11,206 bases of DNA, taken from an uncultured Allomuricauda sp. (GTDB lineage Bacteria; Bacteroidota; Bacteroidia; Flavobacteriales; Flavobacteriaceae). Below are positions 11,104 to 11,206 of the stretch, one piece after another. The stretch lies in assembly GCA_937911965.1 (NCBI GenBank), contig CALDPL010000433.1, positions 1 through 11,206 of the forward strand, given 5' to 3'. The notes beneath the pieces were generated by a model. It saw nothing but the letters and a program-made list of their open reading frames with translations, was not told the DNA's origin and did no database searches. The translations under genes and the position numbers were made by a program. The number at the start of each line of letters is the position of its first letter. Within the stretch, counting starts at the first letter, position 1.

Positions 11104-11206
11104 TTGAATTCAGTAGAGAACTTAGAGTACAATACGGAACGTGAGAAATTGCACATTCCGGAATACGGCCGCCATTTCCAGAAGATGGTGGACCATGCCG
11201 TGACCA
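11104..11206 (+). CDS. DUF4290 family protein, 5' end only
   Basis: The reading frame to the right edge gives NLEYNTEREKLHIPEYGRHF and QKMVDHAVT, a close match to the conserved opening of the Bacteroidota-specific DUF4290 family, whose function is unknown. In this frame a TAA lies at 11077-11079 and no ATG occurs before the conserved block, so the most likely start is TTG at 11104 (MNSVENLEYNTE). About 34 codons are visible; the rest lies outside the window. The gap 11017-11103 from the DUF493 gene shows no certain promoter; TTATTTTG at 11041-11048 resembles a -7 box with one mismatch but no partner box was found. Confidence 0.8.
   Translation, partial: MNSVENLEYNTEREKLHIPEYGRHFQKMVDHAVT

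Noticed and set aside
1..11206. Defence system, mobile element or CRISPR array
   Set aside because: No repeats with spacers, no transposase or integrase, no flanking direct repeats, and recQ and the AAA_28 ATPase are ordinary chromosomal genes here.

Overview
The window is a stretch of a Bacteroidota chromosome, most likely from a Flavobacteriaceae member with roughly balanced base composition. The evidence is the set of protein families (DUF294 nucleotidyltransferase with an N-terminal cNMP domain, group III truncated globin, START-like protein, YqgE, DUF493, DUF4290). Promoters fit the Bacteroidota form TTTG/TTG - 19 to 21 nt - TAnnTTTG, and clear Shine-Dalgarno sequences are mostly absent. 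The genus cannot be named from the sequence alone. I see no phage, insertion sequence, CRISPR or classical defence system.

Layout. (1) 1-344, minus: 5' end of a cNMP-binding/DUF294-type protein, divergent from (2) 506-1376, plus: an Rrf2-family Fe-S regulator followed by a group III truncated globin, a nitrosative/oxidative stress pair with a 20-bp palindrome over the regulator's -33 box. (3) 1509-2408, plus: tryptophan 2,3-dioxygenase with its own promoter. (4) 2576-4111, plus: OsmC peroxidase, AhpD-like CxxC protein, an unrecognised three-helix membrane protein and a 2Fe-2S ferredoxin. The OsmC promoter carries a second palindrome that matches the Rrf2 one at 16 of 20 positions, with the -33 box at the same place inside it. 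(5) 4253-4468, plus: small basic conserved protein, then tandem hairpins ending in a bidirectional terminator. (6) 4624-4697, minus: tRNA-Met(CAU) with a textbook promoter. (7) 4837-6128, plus: START-like protein and a class IV PLP enzyme (probable aminodeoxychorismate lyase), separated by a terminator that overlaps a promoter. (8) 6121-10682, minus: yqgE and hup as separate units, and an AAA_28 ATPase-recQ-fmt operon with overlapping genes. (9) 10729-11206, plus: DUF493 protein and the start of a DUF4290 protein with an apparent TTG start.

Most of the window is ordinary conserved flavobacterial housekeeping sequence. The part most worth a second look is regulatory: a possible small Rrf2 regulon linking the globin pair (506-1376) to the OsmC/AhpD-like/ferredoxin cluster (2576-4111), inferred from two matching operators. 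The function of the three-helix membrane protein beside the ferredoxin and of the 71-residue basic protein cannot be read from sequence.
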